From: Aminobacter sp. AP02
GTDB lineage: Bacteria > Pseudomonadota > Alphaproteobacteria > Rhizobiales > Rhizobiaceae
Length of the DNA stretch: 64,000 bases
NCBI RefSeq assembly: GCF_003148805.1
Contig: NZ_QGGX01000009.1
Span: 62,001-126,000 of the forward strand
Direction of reading: 5' to 3'
A program made the position numbers and the translations under genes. The first letter of the stretch is position 1. Every line of letters begins with the position of its first letter. The notes below the pieces were generated by a model, which made no database searches, was not told where the DNA came from, and worked only from the letters and a program-made list of their open reading frames with translations. This document shows positions 1 through 7,756 of the stretch, piece by piece.

Positions 1-536
1 AGCTGATGCTTGATGTCGAGGCTGGATACCGGCTCATCGAGAAACAGATAGCGCGGCTGACCATCAAGAACTGGCGCCCAGACCTGGCACAACACCCGGG
101 CAAGCTGCACGCGTTGCTGCTCGCCACCGGACAGTTCCTGGTAGAAGCGCCCGGCAAAACCTTCAAGATCGACACGAGCCAGCGCCCGCTCCGGCAACCG
201 GTCAGCTTCGCCGGAAGGAACTCCAGACCTGCCGCCGGTGACGCCGAGCTTGACGATTTCGCGGACAGTGAACGGAAAAGACAGCGCCGTCGACTGTGGC
301 AACACGGCCCGTATGCTCGCCGCTTCCCACGGCTTCAGAGCGGTCGCATTGCGGCCATTGAGGGAAACATTGCCCGAGTAGTGCAATTCACCGGTCAGTG
401 CCTTCAAGAATGTCGTCTTGCCCGAGCCGTTGGGCCCGACAATTGCCGCCAGTTCGCCCGGCCGCACGGTGAAATCGACATTACTGACGATACGCTTGCT
501 GCCAATCGACACCGAGACTTGGTGCGCTTCGATCAT
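1..536 (-). CDS. hmuV: Haem ABC transporter ATP-binding protein HmuV (C-terminus cut by window edge)
   Basis: ATPase of the haem importer; it powers transfer of haem from HmuT through HmuU across the inner membrane. The reverse strand from an ATG at 536 reads MIEAHQVSVSIG, then Walker A GPNGSGKTT near residue 35, the ABC signature LSGGEQQR, and Walker B FLDEP followed by SSLD. About 178 residues are present; family members are about 260, so the H-loop and C-terminus lie beyond the edge. It starts 30 bases after hmuU stops, in the same orientation, as the last gene of hmuPSTUV. The order and the haem-specific neighbours distinguish it from a siderophore ATPase. The start is preceded by a weak purine-rich GAGAG. 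Confidence 0.93.
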   Translation of the reverse strand, partial: MIEAHQVSVSIGSKRIVSNVDFTVRPGELAAIVGPNGSGKTTFLKALTGELHYSGNVSLNGRNATALKPWEAASIRAVLPQSTALSFPFTVREIVKLGVTGGRSGVPSGEADRLPERALARVDLEGFAGRFYQELSGGEQQRVQLARVLCQVWAPVLDGQPRYLFLDEPVSSLDIKHQ

Positions 537-566
537 CTTTTCTCTCACAATTTGGCGGAAGACGCG

Positions 567-1676
567 TCAAAGATCGACGACGCCACGCTTGCGCAGCAGG
601 ATCCACAGGAAGAACGGCCCGCCAACGGCAGCCGTAACGATGCCGATGGGCAATTCGGCTGGCGCCACAATGGTGCGGCTCACTGCATCGGCAAGCAACA
701 GCAGACAGGCACCCAGCAGTGCCGAGGCCGGCAGCAGGTAGCGGTTGTCCGGCCCGATAGCCAGCCGCAGCAGATGCGGCACCACAATGCCGATGAAACC
801 GATGCCGCCGCTGACGGCTACCGACGCTCCAATCGCTGCCGAGACGGCAACGATCGCCACATATTTCAGCCGCTGGACCGGAACGCCGAGATGGCTTGCC
901 GTCGCCTCGCCAAGCGCGAGCGCGTTGAGCCCCTTGGCCAAGAACGGCGTAGTCGCAAGCGCTATGACGATAATCGGCCCAGCGGCTGCGATCTTCAACC
1001 AGGTTGCGCCGGCAAGCGAACCCAGCTGCCAGAACGTCAGGTCTCGCAGCTGCCTGTCGTCGGCCATGTAGACGAGGATTCCCGTCAGCGCGATGGCCAT
1101 GGCACCGAGCGCGATACCGGCCAGCAACATGGTGGCAATGGAGGTGCGGCCCTGCCGTGTCGCGACATTGTAGAGGATGATCGTTGTGACCAGTCCACCG
1201 CCGAAGGCAGCAAGCGGCAGTGCGTAGCTGCCCAGAAGTGCCGTGAATGGTGCCAGAAACGTACCGCCAAGCACGATCACGGAAACCGCACCGAGCCCGG
1301 CACCGGCCGACACACCGACAAGGCCGGGGTCGGCGAGCGGATTGCGAAACAGGCCCTGCATGACAGCGCCTGATACCGCGAGTGCCGCGCCTACGAGCAC
1401 GCCCAGGATGATGCGGGGCAAGCGAATATCATAGACGATGATGCTGTCGCGCACCGACAGTGCTTCGTTGCCAGGCGTTGCGCCAAACAGCCAATTGCTG
1501 ACGAGACCAAGTGCCGAGGCATCTGAAGCTCCCCAGGTCAGGCTGAACAGCGCGGTGACCGCCAACACCACGGCAAGCGCGCCAATTGCAAGCAACGCGC
1601 GAGCGGAGCGGTCGCCGCTGACATGGCGAACGCCCTCTTCTTCGCCGGTCAGGCCGGCGATCGTTCCATCCACCAC
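567..1676 (-). CDS. hmuU: Haem ABC transporter permease HmuU (FecCD family)
   Basis: Inner-membrane channel of the haem importer, FecCD/BtuC family. The chain is almost wholly hydrophobic with about ten membrane segments, starting around LLAIGALAVVLAVTALFSL. It carries the family landmarks RLPRIILGVLVGAALAVSG, the RNPLADPGLVG loop and GGIGFIGIVVPHLLR near the C-terminus. With the GTG start at 1676 the product is 369 residues, and AAGG lies about 8 bases upstream. An ATG at 1709 in the same frame would add 11 residues and overlap hmuT by 23 bases but has no visible Shine-Dalgarno. The frame stays open further upstream inside hmuT, which is an artefact. Translation is probably coupled to hmuT. 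Confidence 0.93.
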   Translation of the reverse strand: MVDGTIAGLTGEEEGVRHVSGDRSARALLAIGALAVVLAVTALFSLTWGASDASALGLVSNWLFGATPGNEALSVRDSIIVYDIRLPRIILGVLVGAALAVSGAVMQGLFRNPLADPGLVGVSAGAGLGAVSVIVLGGTFLAPFTALLGSYALPLAAFGGGLVTTIILYNVATRQGRTSIATMLLAGIALGAMAIALTGILVYMADDRQLRDLTFWQLGSLAGATWLKIAAAGPIIVIALATTPFLAKGLNALALGEATASHLGVPVQRLKYVAIVAVSAAIGASVAVSGGIGFIGIVVPHLLRLAIGPDNRYLLPASALLGACLLLLADAVSRTIVAPAELPIGIVTAAVGGPFFLWILLRKRGVVDL

Positions 1677-1686
1677 TGTCTCGACC

Positions 1687-2586
1687 TTACTTCTTGACCG
1701 CGTCGCCATAGAGCGAAACGACCAGATCCTTGATCGCGCTGGCCGTGCGCGGGCCAAAGCCAAGCAGGTAGGCACCGTCCATGCGGATGACCTTCTTGGC
1801 CTGGCCGGCCGGTGTCGACGCGATCGCCGGGTGAGCGTAAAGGTCCGCGTCGCCAATGGCGAGTTGACCTTCGCGATCCATCATCAGGATAATGTCGGGT
1901 TTTGCTGTGATCGCCGCCTCGTCGGTGAGCTGCTTGTAGCCGGAGAACCCTTCGACCGCATTGATCCCCCCTGCCATCGTGATGATGCCATCGGCGGCCG
2001 TGCTGCTGCCCGAAGCGAGGATCTTGCCACCCTGCATGCTCAGAATGAACAAGACGCGCTTGCGCTCGGCTTGCGGAATGTCCTTGGTCAGCGCTTCAGC
2101 ATCGCTGAGTTGCTTGTCGATCTCTGCCGCAAGCGTATCGGCCTTGGTGTCAGCTCCGAGCGCCTTGCCAACGACACGAACTTTTTCGACGATCCCCTCG
2201 TGCGTAAAACCCTCGGGAACCGAGATGAAGGGGACGCTCGCCTTTTTGAGCACGTCGAGCGCTTCCTTTGGACCGCTGCCTTCAAGTGCAAGGATCCCGG
2301 ACGGGTTGACCGACAGCACCCCCTCCGGCGACAGCGCCCGCATGTATCCGACATCGGGAAGCTTGAGCGCCGCTTCCGGATAGACGCTGGTCGAATCGCG
2401 GGCAACGAGGGCGCCTTCTTCACCCAGCGCATAGACGATCTCGGTGATCGAGCCGCCAACCGAGGCGACGCGCGAGCGATCGGGCAGAACCGAAACGCCT
2501 TCGATTGCGAGACCTGCGATGGTCGTCGAAAGCAACATCGACAGGCCTAGTGCGCCCGCACGTGCGAGCCTTTGGGGTGCCGGCAT
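1687..2586 (-). CDS. hmuT: Periplasmic haem-binding protein HmuT
   Basis: Periplasmic substrate-binding protein that delivers haem to HmuUV. It has a signal peptide (LARAGALGLSMLLSTTIAG) and a TroA/BtuF-type fold: RVASVGGSITEIVYALG after processing, then STSVYPEA, where the Tyr is the usual axial haem ligand in this family, and KLPDVGYMRALSPEG. Two ATGs compete, at 2592 and 2586. AAGGAG sits 7 bases before the second, giving 299 residues starting MPAPQ, so I chose 2586. It begins 11 bases after hmuS and its end overlaps or abuts hmuU, so the operon is tightly coupled. Confidence 0.93.
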   Translation of the reverse strand: MPAPQRLARAGALGLSMLLSTTIAGLAIEGVSVLPDRSRVASVGGSITEIVYALGEEGALVARDSTSVYPEAALKLPDVGYMRALSPEGVLSVNPSGILALEGSGPKEALDVLKKASVPFISVPEGFTHEGIVEKVRVVGKALGADTKADTLAAEIDKQLSDAEALTKDIPQAERKRVLFILSMQGGKILASGSSTAADGIITMAGGINAVEGFSGYKQLTDEAAITAKPDIILMMDREGQLAIGDADLYAHPAIASTPAGQAKKVIRMDGAYLLGFGPRTASAIKDLVVSLYGDAVKK

Positions 2587-2597
2587 GATCATTCTCC

Positions 2598-3653
2598 TTA
2601 CGCCGCCTGCGGCTGGGATGTGCGCTGCAGGTTCTCGGCGAGATTGCGCCAGCTCTGGCGCTCGCCCTCGCCTTCCTTCCGCTTGCCGAAGAACTGGATG
2701 ATCATCTCGCCATTGGCGTCATAAGCCTCGACCGAGGTGACATGGCCATCCGTGTTGGGTTTGCGTACGGCCCAGAGTTCGTGGACGTGATCGAGACGAA
2801 GATGCAAGTGGAACGTCTCGTCCATCACATTGATCCATGGCCCCATCGGCTTGATATTCTTCACCGGACCGGAGTGGATCTGGATACAGCCGTGATTGCC
2901 GACGAAGCACATGATCGGCTGCTCGCTCTCGGCCGCCTGGTTGAACATGGCCGGCAGCGCATCCTTGTCCAGGGTCCAGGCATAGTCGGTTCCAACCATG
3001 CGCATTGCCTGCTGGCGACCGAGCTTGAGCGAGCGCAGCATGCCAAAGAACTGATGCACATCAGTCATTGTGCTCCAGCGCTGCCGCAGCTCATCGACGC
3101 TGGCAGAGCCGTCGTTGACAGGCTTTTCAGCGACCGCCGCAATGGTAGCGACCATCGGGTCCTGGTTGTCGGTGCCGAGAGATTCGACAAGCTTCTGATA
3201 AGCGTAGAGGTTGGACGACGGGCGCAGATGCACCTTGTGGACCGCGGTGCCGGCGGCGTCGAAGAATTGCAGGCTGCGGCGAATTTCGTCACCGTCGCGC
3301 TTTTCCACGGCAAAACCATGCGCCCAGGCGCTTGGGAAGATGCGAAGATCGATGTTCTCACCAAGCACCATGGCGGCATGCTTGCCAGGGACCACCTTGT
3401 CGTAGACGCCGATCTTTTCGTGCACAGCACTTTCGTTGCGGGTCAGTGCCATGACCTCGCCGACTGCCTCCAGTCCTGCCAACAGATCGTTGACACGCGG
3501 TTCGATGCGAACGACGTGCTCGCCACAATGCGCCGCCACCAGATCCGCTTCGGATATGCCGAGCTGGCTGGCGAGATCGCGCTCGCGCATTTTGGGATTG
3601 TCAGTTCGCGCCCGCCTAATTTCGTTTGGGGTGGGCTTAACGCGCTGGTCCAT
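2598..3653 (-). CDS. hmuS: Haemin-degrading / haem-transport factor HmuS
   Basis: Cytoplasmic haem-handling protein (HemS/ChuX-S/HmuS family) that binds imported haem and in several bacteria degrades or passes it on. From the ATG at 3653 it is 351 residues, the usual family length, starting MDQRVKPTPNEIR. It has the two tandem halves of the family, seen as paired GEVMALTRNESAVHEK / GRQQAMRMVGTDYAW blocks, with HLRLDHVHELWAVRKP near the end. The frame remains open upstream to 3926, but that extension overlaps hmuP and lacks family similarity. AGGTG lies about 7 bases upstream of the chosen start. It lies between hmuP and hmuT in one operon. Confidence 0.92.
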   Translation of the reverse strand: MDQRVKPTPNEIRRARTDNPKMRERDLASQLGISEADLVAAHCGEHVVRIEPRVNDLLAGLEAVGEVMALTRNESAVHEKIGVYDKVVPGKHAAMVLGENIDLRIFPSAWAHGFAVEKRDGDEIRRSLQFFDAAGTAVHKVHLRPSSNLYAYQKLVESLGTDNQDPMVATIAAVAEKPVNDGSASVDELRQRWSTMTDVHQFFGMLRSLKLGRQQAMRMVGTDYAWTLDKDALPAMFNQAAESEQPIMCFVGNHGCIQIHSGPVKNIKPMGPWINVMDETFHLHLRLDHVHELWAVRKPNTDGHVTSVEAYDANGEMIIQFFGKRKEGEGERQSWRNLAENLQRTSQPQAA

Positions 3654-3661
3654 TTGAAAAC

Positions 3662-3693
3662 ACCTATTTGTTGAGAAACCTATTTGTTGAGAA
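3662..3693. repeat. Perfect 16-bp tandem duplication at the hmuP-hmuS junction
   Basis: The unit acctatttgttgagaa occurs twice head to tail, at 3662-3677 and 3678-3693. The right copy encodes the last codons and stop of hmuP. The left copy lies in the hmuP-hmuS spacer just ahead of hmuS. Removing one copy would shorten the spacer by 16 bases without changing HmuP. Confidence 0.95.
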
Positions 3694-3904
3694 TGAGCTT
3701 GCCCTGGCGGGTAATCTTCAGGCGATAGAGCGCACCGCCATGGTCGATGCCGATCTCGAAATCCCCGAGAAACAGCGACTCGCTGGTCAGCGTCCTGACA
3801 GCGAGGGTTCCAGCCATCGGCCGTACCGGCATCTGGCCCTCCGGCCGGCGATAACCGTGGCGAAATTGGCCAGAACGGAAATGGTTCGGATTGTGTGAAT
3901 TCAT
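3680..3904 (-). CDS. hmuP: Haemin uptake protein HmuP
   Basis: Small cytoplasmic protein of the HmuP family, which in Bradyrhizobium and relatives acts with iron regulators to activate the divergent haem receptor gene. The product is 74 residues. The N-terminal part is basic and Gly/His-rich; the conserved core TLTSESLFLGDFEIGIDHGGALYRLKITRQGKLILNK defines the family. The start at 3904 is fixed by AAGGAG about 9-10 bases upstream; longer open frame to 3988 would place that motif inside the coding region. It is the first gene of the leftward operon and faces the receptor gene across a 203-base regulatory gap. Confidence 0.9.
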   Translation of the reverse strand: MNSHNPNHFRSGQFRHGYRRPEGQMPVRPMAGTLAVRTLTSESLFLGDFEIGIDHGGALYRLKITRQGKLILNK

Positions 3905-3976
3905 CGCATTCCACTCCTTCATCCATTCGCCGCGCCGGATCAGTCCGGTCGAGGCCAGAATGGCAAATCTATTAGT

Positions 3977-3991
3977 TGACTCGCACATTCA
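3977..3991. promoter_or_regulatory. Candidate RirA (IRO) box, TGA-N9-TCA
   Basis: The sequence tga-ctcgcacat-tca matches the iron-responsive operator pattern TGA-N9-TCA bound by RirA in rhizobia. It lies in the hmuP/receptor divergent spacer (3905-4107) and overlaps a TTGACT hexamer at 3976-3981 that could be the receptor -35. A second, inverted copy of that heptamer, gagtcaa, is at 4024-4030. Location and pattern fit iron repression of both arms; binding is inferred. Confidence 0.55.
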
Positions 3992-4107
3992 TGTTTACTA
4001 GTCAGTGCAATACCGGACTGATTGAGTCAAGATTTAAGACGTGCCGGGCAGACAAAAAATGCGAGCGAGCGCCAAGCAAGCCAGCAAGGGACATTTGGAG
4101 TTGGGAC

Positions 4108-6273
4108 ATGGGGCTGGTTGCTCGGAACAAGGCTGCTCTGCTGGGCGGAGCGGCGATGGCGGTGCTGTTGGGATTGCAAATTGCGCAAGCGCAGCAAGCA
4201 CAACAGGCGCAACAAGCGCAGACGAATGAACAGGACAAGAAGGGACGCGTAACCGTACTGCAGCGCTTGATCGTCGGCGCGGGCCAGGACAAGGTTGCTA
4301 TCGATACGCCGCAGGCCGTATCCGTCCTCGAACAAGCGGACATCGACCAATTGCAGCCCGAGATGATCGGCGACATCATCCGTGCGATACCGGGGGTCAA
4401 CGTCACCGGCTCAGACAGGCTGCTTGGCCAGAGCTTCAACATCCGCGGCATCGGTGCGCCTGAGAACACCGGCGACGGTGGACGCATCGTCGTCAATGTC
4501 GACGGCGCGCAGAAATTCTACGAACAGTACCGGCTCGGCTCCTTTTTCTCCGAGCCTGAATTGTACAAGCGCGTCGAGGTGCTGCGCGGTCCGGCCTCGT
4601 CCACGCTCTATGGATCCGGCGCACTTGGCGGCGTGATCAATTTCGAAACCAAAGACGCCTCCGACTTCATCGCTGATGGTCAAAACGGCGCCCTGCGTCA
4701 GAAGGTCTCCTGGAACAGCAACGGCAACGGCTACCTGACGTCGACGGTGCTGGCCCAGCGCATGGGCGAAAATGCCGAATTCCTGCTCACCGGCAATTAT
4801 CGCGCCTCAGACGTCTACACCTCGGGCGATGGCAGCGACGTCCTCGGCACGAACTTCAAGGCCTGGTCCGGTCTCGCCAAGGGCACGTTCAATGTTGGAG
4901 AAGAAGGCACTTTGCGGGCCTCCTACCAGCAATGGGATTCCAATCTCGACGACCAGCAGCTATCGCAGACCAGCACGGCCGCCTTCTTTGGTCTGGTGGA
5001 TCGCCACGTCGTCGACAAGACGGCCATCGTTTCTTACGAAAACCCGTTCACCGACAACGACATGGTCGACGTAAAGGTGTCGGCGTCATACTCTAACACC
5101 CATAACGAGCAGCGCAACGCTGACCTGCGCTCGTCATGCAGCCCGGGCTCCTTCGCGGTGGTCTGCGACTCGAACTACGGCTACGAAACCTGGCAGTTCA
5201 ACGCCCAGAACACGATGGAGTGGACCGGCGACAACTGGACGAACCACCTGACGTTGGGTTCCCAGACGACCTATCAGACACGCGTCGCCGAGGCCTTTTT
5301 CAACAACGGTCGGCAGTTCCCTGTCACGTTCCATCCTGAAGGCAAAGATCTCAAGACTGGCGTTTTCGCGCAAAGCGAATTCGTCTACGACGACCGCCTC
5401 ACGATCATACCTGGCGTGCGACTCGACTGGCACAGGTTGACGCCGGATTCGGCACTTAACGCCCTGTCGACCGATGACACCGCCTTCTCGCCCAAGGTGG
5501 CCGCCCTCTACAAGTTCAACGATACATTTTCGGTGTTCGGCTCCATCGCGCATACGGAGCGCTTCCCCACGATCGACGAGGTGTTCTCCACTGCAAGCTC
5601 GTCCTCGACCTTCCTACCGAGCCTTGGCCTGAAGAAAGAGCAGTCGAATAATTTCGAGGCAGGTTTCGCGCTTTCCGGATCCGACATGCTGCAGGCGGGC
5701 GACGCCGGCCAGCTCAAGCTCACGAGCTTCTACAATGATGTGCAGGACCTGATCGCACTCAACCGGCCATTTAGGTCGGGCTTCAACAACAAACCCGGCT
5801 TCATCAACATCGAAGAGGCTCAGATCTACGGCTTCGAAGTCGAGACCGCTTACGATACCGAATACGTTTTTGCCAACGCATCCTATTCCTACGTCGTCGG
5901 CAAGAACAAGCAGACCGATGCCTATCTGACAACGGTCGCACCTCATGAACTGGCATTCACGCTCGGCGGCAAGATGCCGGAACACGACGTAACCTTCGGT
6001 TGGACGGCACGTGTCGTGGCAGCCCCCCAGGATCCTACACGCGACAGCGACACTCCTCCTGTCGGCGATCCAAACTCGACACGCTTCGCAACGGCGTTCA
6101 ACGTCCACGACATCTTCCTGACCTGGAAGCCGCAGGACGGCCAGCTTGCCGGATGGGAAGCCAACGTCGGCGTCGACAACCTGTTCAACCGTCAGTACAA
6201 GGAGTTCCTGATGAACGACGACGCCAAGGGCCGGACGTTCAAGATCTCCCTCTCCAAACAGCTCGGGTGGTAA
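4108..6273 (+). CDS. hmuR: TonB-dependent haem/haemoglobin outer-membrane receptor
   Basis: Outer-membrane receptor importing haem with TonB-ExbBD energy. The ATG at 4108 (GGAG 7 bases upstream) gives 721 residues with a signal peptide ending LQIAQA. A Gln-Ala-rich stretch of AQQ repeats follows, then a TonB-box-like VTVLQRLIVGAG. The plug contains IRAIPGVNVTGSDRLLGQSFNIRGIG and EVLRGPASSTLYGSGALGGVINFETK; the rest is the 22-strand barrel ending in an aromatic residue (QLGW). A variant of the FRAP/NPNL haem-receptor region is visible as ERFPTIDEVF followed by LGLKKEQSNNFEAG. An in-frame extension upstream to 3976 crosses the regulatory region and is not used. It shares its regulatory gap with hmuP, which strongly supports haem as the substrate. 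Confidence 0.92.
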   Translation: MGLVARNKAALLGGAAMAVLLGLQIAQAQQAQQAQQAQTNEQDKKGRVTVLQRLIVGAGQDKVAIDTPQAVSVLEQADIDQLQPEMIGDIIRAIPGVNVTGSDRLLGQSFNIRGIGAPENTGDGGRIVVNVDGAQKFYEQYRLGSFFSEPELYKRVEVLRGPASSTLYGSGALGGVINFETKDASDFIADGQNGALRQKVSWNSNGNGYLTSTVLAQRMGENAEFLLTGNYRASDVYTSGDGSDVLGTNFKAWSGLAKGTFNVGEEGTLRASYQQWDSNLDDQQLSQTSTAAFFGLVDRHVVDKTAIVSYENPFTDNDMVDVKVSASYSNTHNEQRNADLRSSCSPGSFAVVCDSNYGYETWQFNAQNTMEWTGDNWTNHLTLGSQTTYQTRVAEAFFNNGRQFPVTFHPEGKDLKTGVFAQSEFVYDDRLTIIPGVRLDWHRLTPDSALNALSTDDTAFSPKVAALYKFNDTFSVFGSIAHTERFPTIDEVFSTASSSSTFLPSLGLKKEQSNNFEAGFALSGSDMLQAGDAGQLKLTSFYNDVQDLIALNRPFRSGFNNKPGFINIEEAQIYGFEVETAYDTEYVFANASYSYVVGKNKQTDAYLTTVAPHELAFTLGGKMPEHDVTFGWTARVVAAPQDPTRDSDTPPVGDPNSTRFATAFNVHDIFLTWKPQDGQLAGWEANVGVDNLFNRQYKEFLMNDDAKGRTFKISLSKQLGW

Positions 6274-6275
6274 TC

Positions 6276-6716
6276 ATGCGGCTTGGCGTGAATACCAAGC
6301 GCATACTGGTTGCCGTGGCGCTTTTGGCGTCGGCCGGCGCGGCGGGGGCACAAAGTGCCCCGCCGTCCCCTGCCCTGATGCTCGAACTCAATGCGGCGCA
6401 GCCCTCCGACAAGGGCTGTCGCTTCACCTTCGTGGTGACCAACAATCTCGGCGCCGGGCTTACGAAAGCGGCGTTCGAGATTGCTTTGTTCAATGAGGCG
6501 GGCGTCGTCGACCGGTTGACGGTGCTCGACTTCAAGGAACTCCCCGCCGGCAAGACCAAGGTGACCCGCTTCGATCTGCCGGGTGCCGAATGCGCAAAGG
6601 TCAGCCGCGTGCTGATCAACCATGCCACAGATTGCGCTGGCCAGGGCGTCGACCCATCGGCCTGCCTGAAATCGCTGCGTACCGAATCCAAGTCCGGCAT
6701 CGCATTCGGCATCTGA
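6276..6716 (+). CDS. Exported small protein of the haem-receptor operon
   Basis: 146 residues with a clear signal peptide (ILVAVALLASAGAAGAQSA). The mature part contains TFVVTNNLGAGLTKAAFEIALFNEAG and a GKTKVTRFDLPG segment, which look like a small beta-sandwich, plus four cysteines (SDKGC, GAEC, TDC, SAC) that could form two disulfides in the periplasm. The start is 2 bases after the receptor stop codon, so it is almost certainly co-translated with it. I do not recognise a characterised family; a periplasmic accessory to haem uptake is the contextual inference. Confidence 0.8.
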   Translation: MRLGVNTKRILVAVALLASAGAAGAQSAPPSPALMLELNAAQPSDKGCRFTFVVTNNLGAGLTKAAFEIALFNEAGVVDRLTVLDFKELPAGKTKVTRFDLPGAECAKVSRVLINHATDCAGQGVDPSACLKSLRTESKSGIAFGI

Positions 6717-6775
6717 GAGCAACCTTGCCCAGACTCCTATCACCAGGCGCCAGGCGCATCGAAAGGCACAAGCGC

Positions 6776-7030
6776 ATGTTCGGATTGACCAAACTCGACC
6801 AGCTGGCGAAACATCAAGGGGACGGGTTGTTGCCGCAAATGCGCGAGCTTTTCGACCGGTTGGCGGCCATAAATGCGAGCACCAACGTCACCGATCTGGC
6901 CAGCTATCGTGCGCAATCGCCGAACCAGTCCGGCCCAAACCCAACCGTCGCCGGACACAGAACCGACGCCAATGTCGTGTCGCTACGCAGCGCCCAAAGG
7001 ACTACAACAGCGCGACGCAAGACCCGTTGA
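6776..7030 (+). CDS. Small hypothetical protein between receptor and haem monooxygenase
   Basis: 84 residues starting MFGLTKLDQLAKHQGDG. The first half is helical and amphipathic (LLPQMRELFDRLAAINAS); the last third is basic and polar, ending TTTARRKTR. There is no signal peptide or membrane segment. AAAGG lies about 9 bases upstream of the ATG, and the stop is 10 bases before the next gene. It sits in the same direction inside the haem operon, 59 bases after the exported protein. Function is unknown; coding status rests on the ribosome site and its packing in the operon. Confidence 0.5.
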   Translation: MFGLTKLDQLAKHQGDGLLPQMRELFDRLAAINASTNVTDLASYRAQSPNQSGPNPTVAGHRTDANVVSLRSAQRTTTARRKTR

Positions 7031-7040
7031 AAGGAAGACC

Positions 7041-7355
7041 ATGTACATCGCAATGAACCGCTTCAAGGTGCAGAACGGCACTGAAACCGCATTCGAAGAC
7101 ATCTGGAAGAACCGCGATTCTACCCTCAACGAAATGAAGGGTTTCCGCGAGTTCCACCTGTTGCGTGGCCCCGTCAACGAGGCGGAAGGCTATACGCTCT
7201 ACGCCTCGCACACGACATGGGAGAGCTATGACGATTTCAGCGCCTGGACCAAGTCGGAAAACTTCCGCGCCGCGCACAAGAATGCCGGCTCGTCCAAGGC
7301 CTCCTACGTCGGGCATCCACAGTTCGAGGGCTTTTCCGTCGTCGAAGGCGCCTGA
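7041..7355 (+). CDS. hmuQ: Haem-degrading monooxygenase, IsdG/HmuQ type
   Basis: Small cytosolic haem-oxygenase-like enzyme of the antibiotic-biosynthesis-monooxygenase fold that opens haem and frees iron. It has 104 residues starting MYIAMNRFKV, preceded by AAGGAAG. The IsdG catalytic triad pattern is visible: Asn6, Trp69 and His79, with the same 10-residue W-to-H spacing as IsdG Asn7/Trp67/His77. FREFHLLRGP is the typical second strand. It sits in the haem receptor operon just ahead of a VOC gene. Bradyrhizobium HmuQ/HmuD and Brucella BhuQ are the named relatives; which of those names fits best cannot be decided here. Confidence 0.85.
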   Translation: MYIAMNRFKVQNGTETAFEDIWKNRDSTLNEMKGFREFHLLRGPVNEAEGYTLYASHTTWESYDDFSAWTKSENFRAAHKNAGSSKASYVGHPQFEGFSVVEGA

Positions 7356-7360
7356 GCATC

Positions 7361-7720
7361 ATGATGGATTTCGCGCGCAGCATTCCGGTTTTGCCCACGC
7401 CCGATATAGGCGAAAGCCGCGACTTCTATCGCGATAAACTCGGCTTCGCCGTCGTGGGAGAAATGGACGACTATCTGATCGTCCGCCGCAACGAGATCGA
7501 GATCCATTTCTGGAAGTCCGACGACCGCAAGCTGCCGGAAGTCTCGTCTTGCTATATCAGGGGTGGCGAGGTGCCGGCGCTGCACGCCGAATTCTCAGCA
7601 CGCAATGTCGAGAAGCTGAGCCCCTTCACCGTGCGCCCGTGGAACATGAAGGAATTCTATGTCCACGATCCGCATGGCAATCTGCTGCGCTTTGGCTGCG
7701 CGCCAGAAGAAATCGAATAA
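7361..7720 (+). CDS. VOC-family (glyoxalase/bleomycin-resistance) protein
   Basis: 119 residues of the vicinal oxygen chelate fold: RSIPVLPTPDIGESRDFYRDKLGF at the start and FYVHDPHGNLLRFG at the end, with the paired beta-alpha-beta-beta-beta modules in between. Metal-ligand candidates are the His of IEIHFWKS and the Glu/Asp near the C-terminus. It starts 5 bases after the haem monooxygenase stop, so it is coupled to it and is the last gene of the operon, just before a strong terminator. Its substrate is unknown. Position suggests a role linked to haem breakdown products or oxidative damage, which is inference. Confidence 0.8.
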   Translation: MMDFARSIPVLPTPDIGESRDFYRDKLGFAVVGEMDDYLIVRRNEIEIHFWKSDDRKLPEVSSCYIRGGEVPALHAEFSARNVEKLSPFTVRPWNMKEFYVHDPHGNLLRFGCAPEEIE

Positions 7721-7721
7721 T

Positions 7722-7751
7722 GGGCAGGCTTCGGCCTGCCCCTTTTCTTTT
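7722..7751 (+). terminator. Rho-independent terminator of the haem receptor operon
   Basis: An 8-bp perfect stem gggcaggc/gcctgccc (7722-7729 and 7734-7741) with a stable TTCG tetraloop, followed by the T-rich run at 7743-7751. It lies 2 bases after the VOC gene stop. The reverse strand has no T-run, so putA reading in from the right is not obviously served. Confidence 0.9.
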
Positions 7752-7756
7752 CACGT

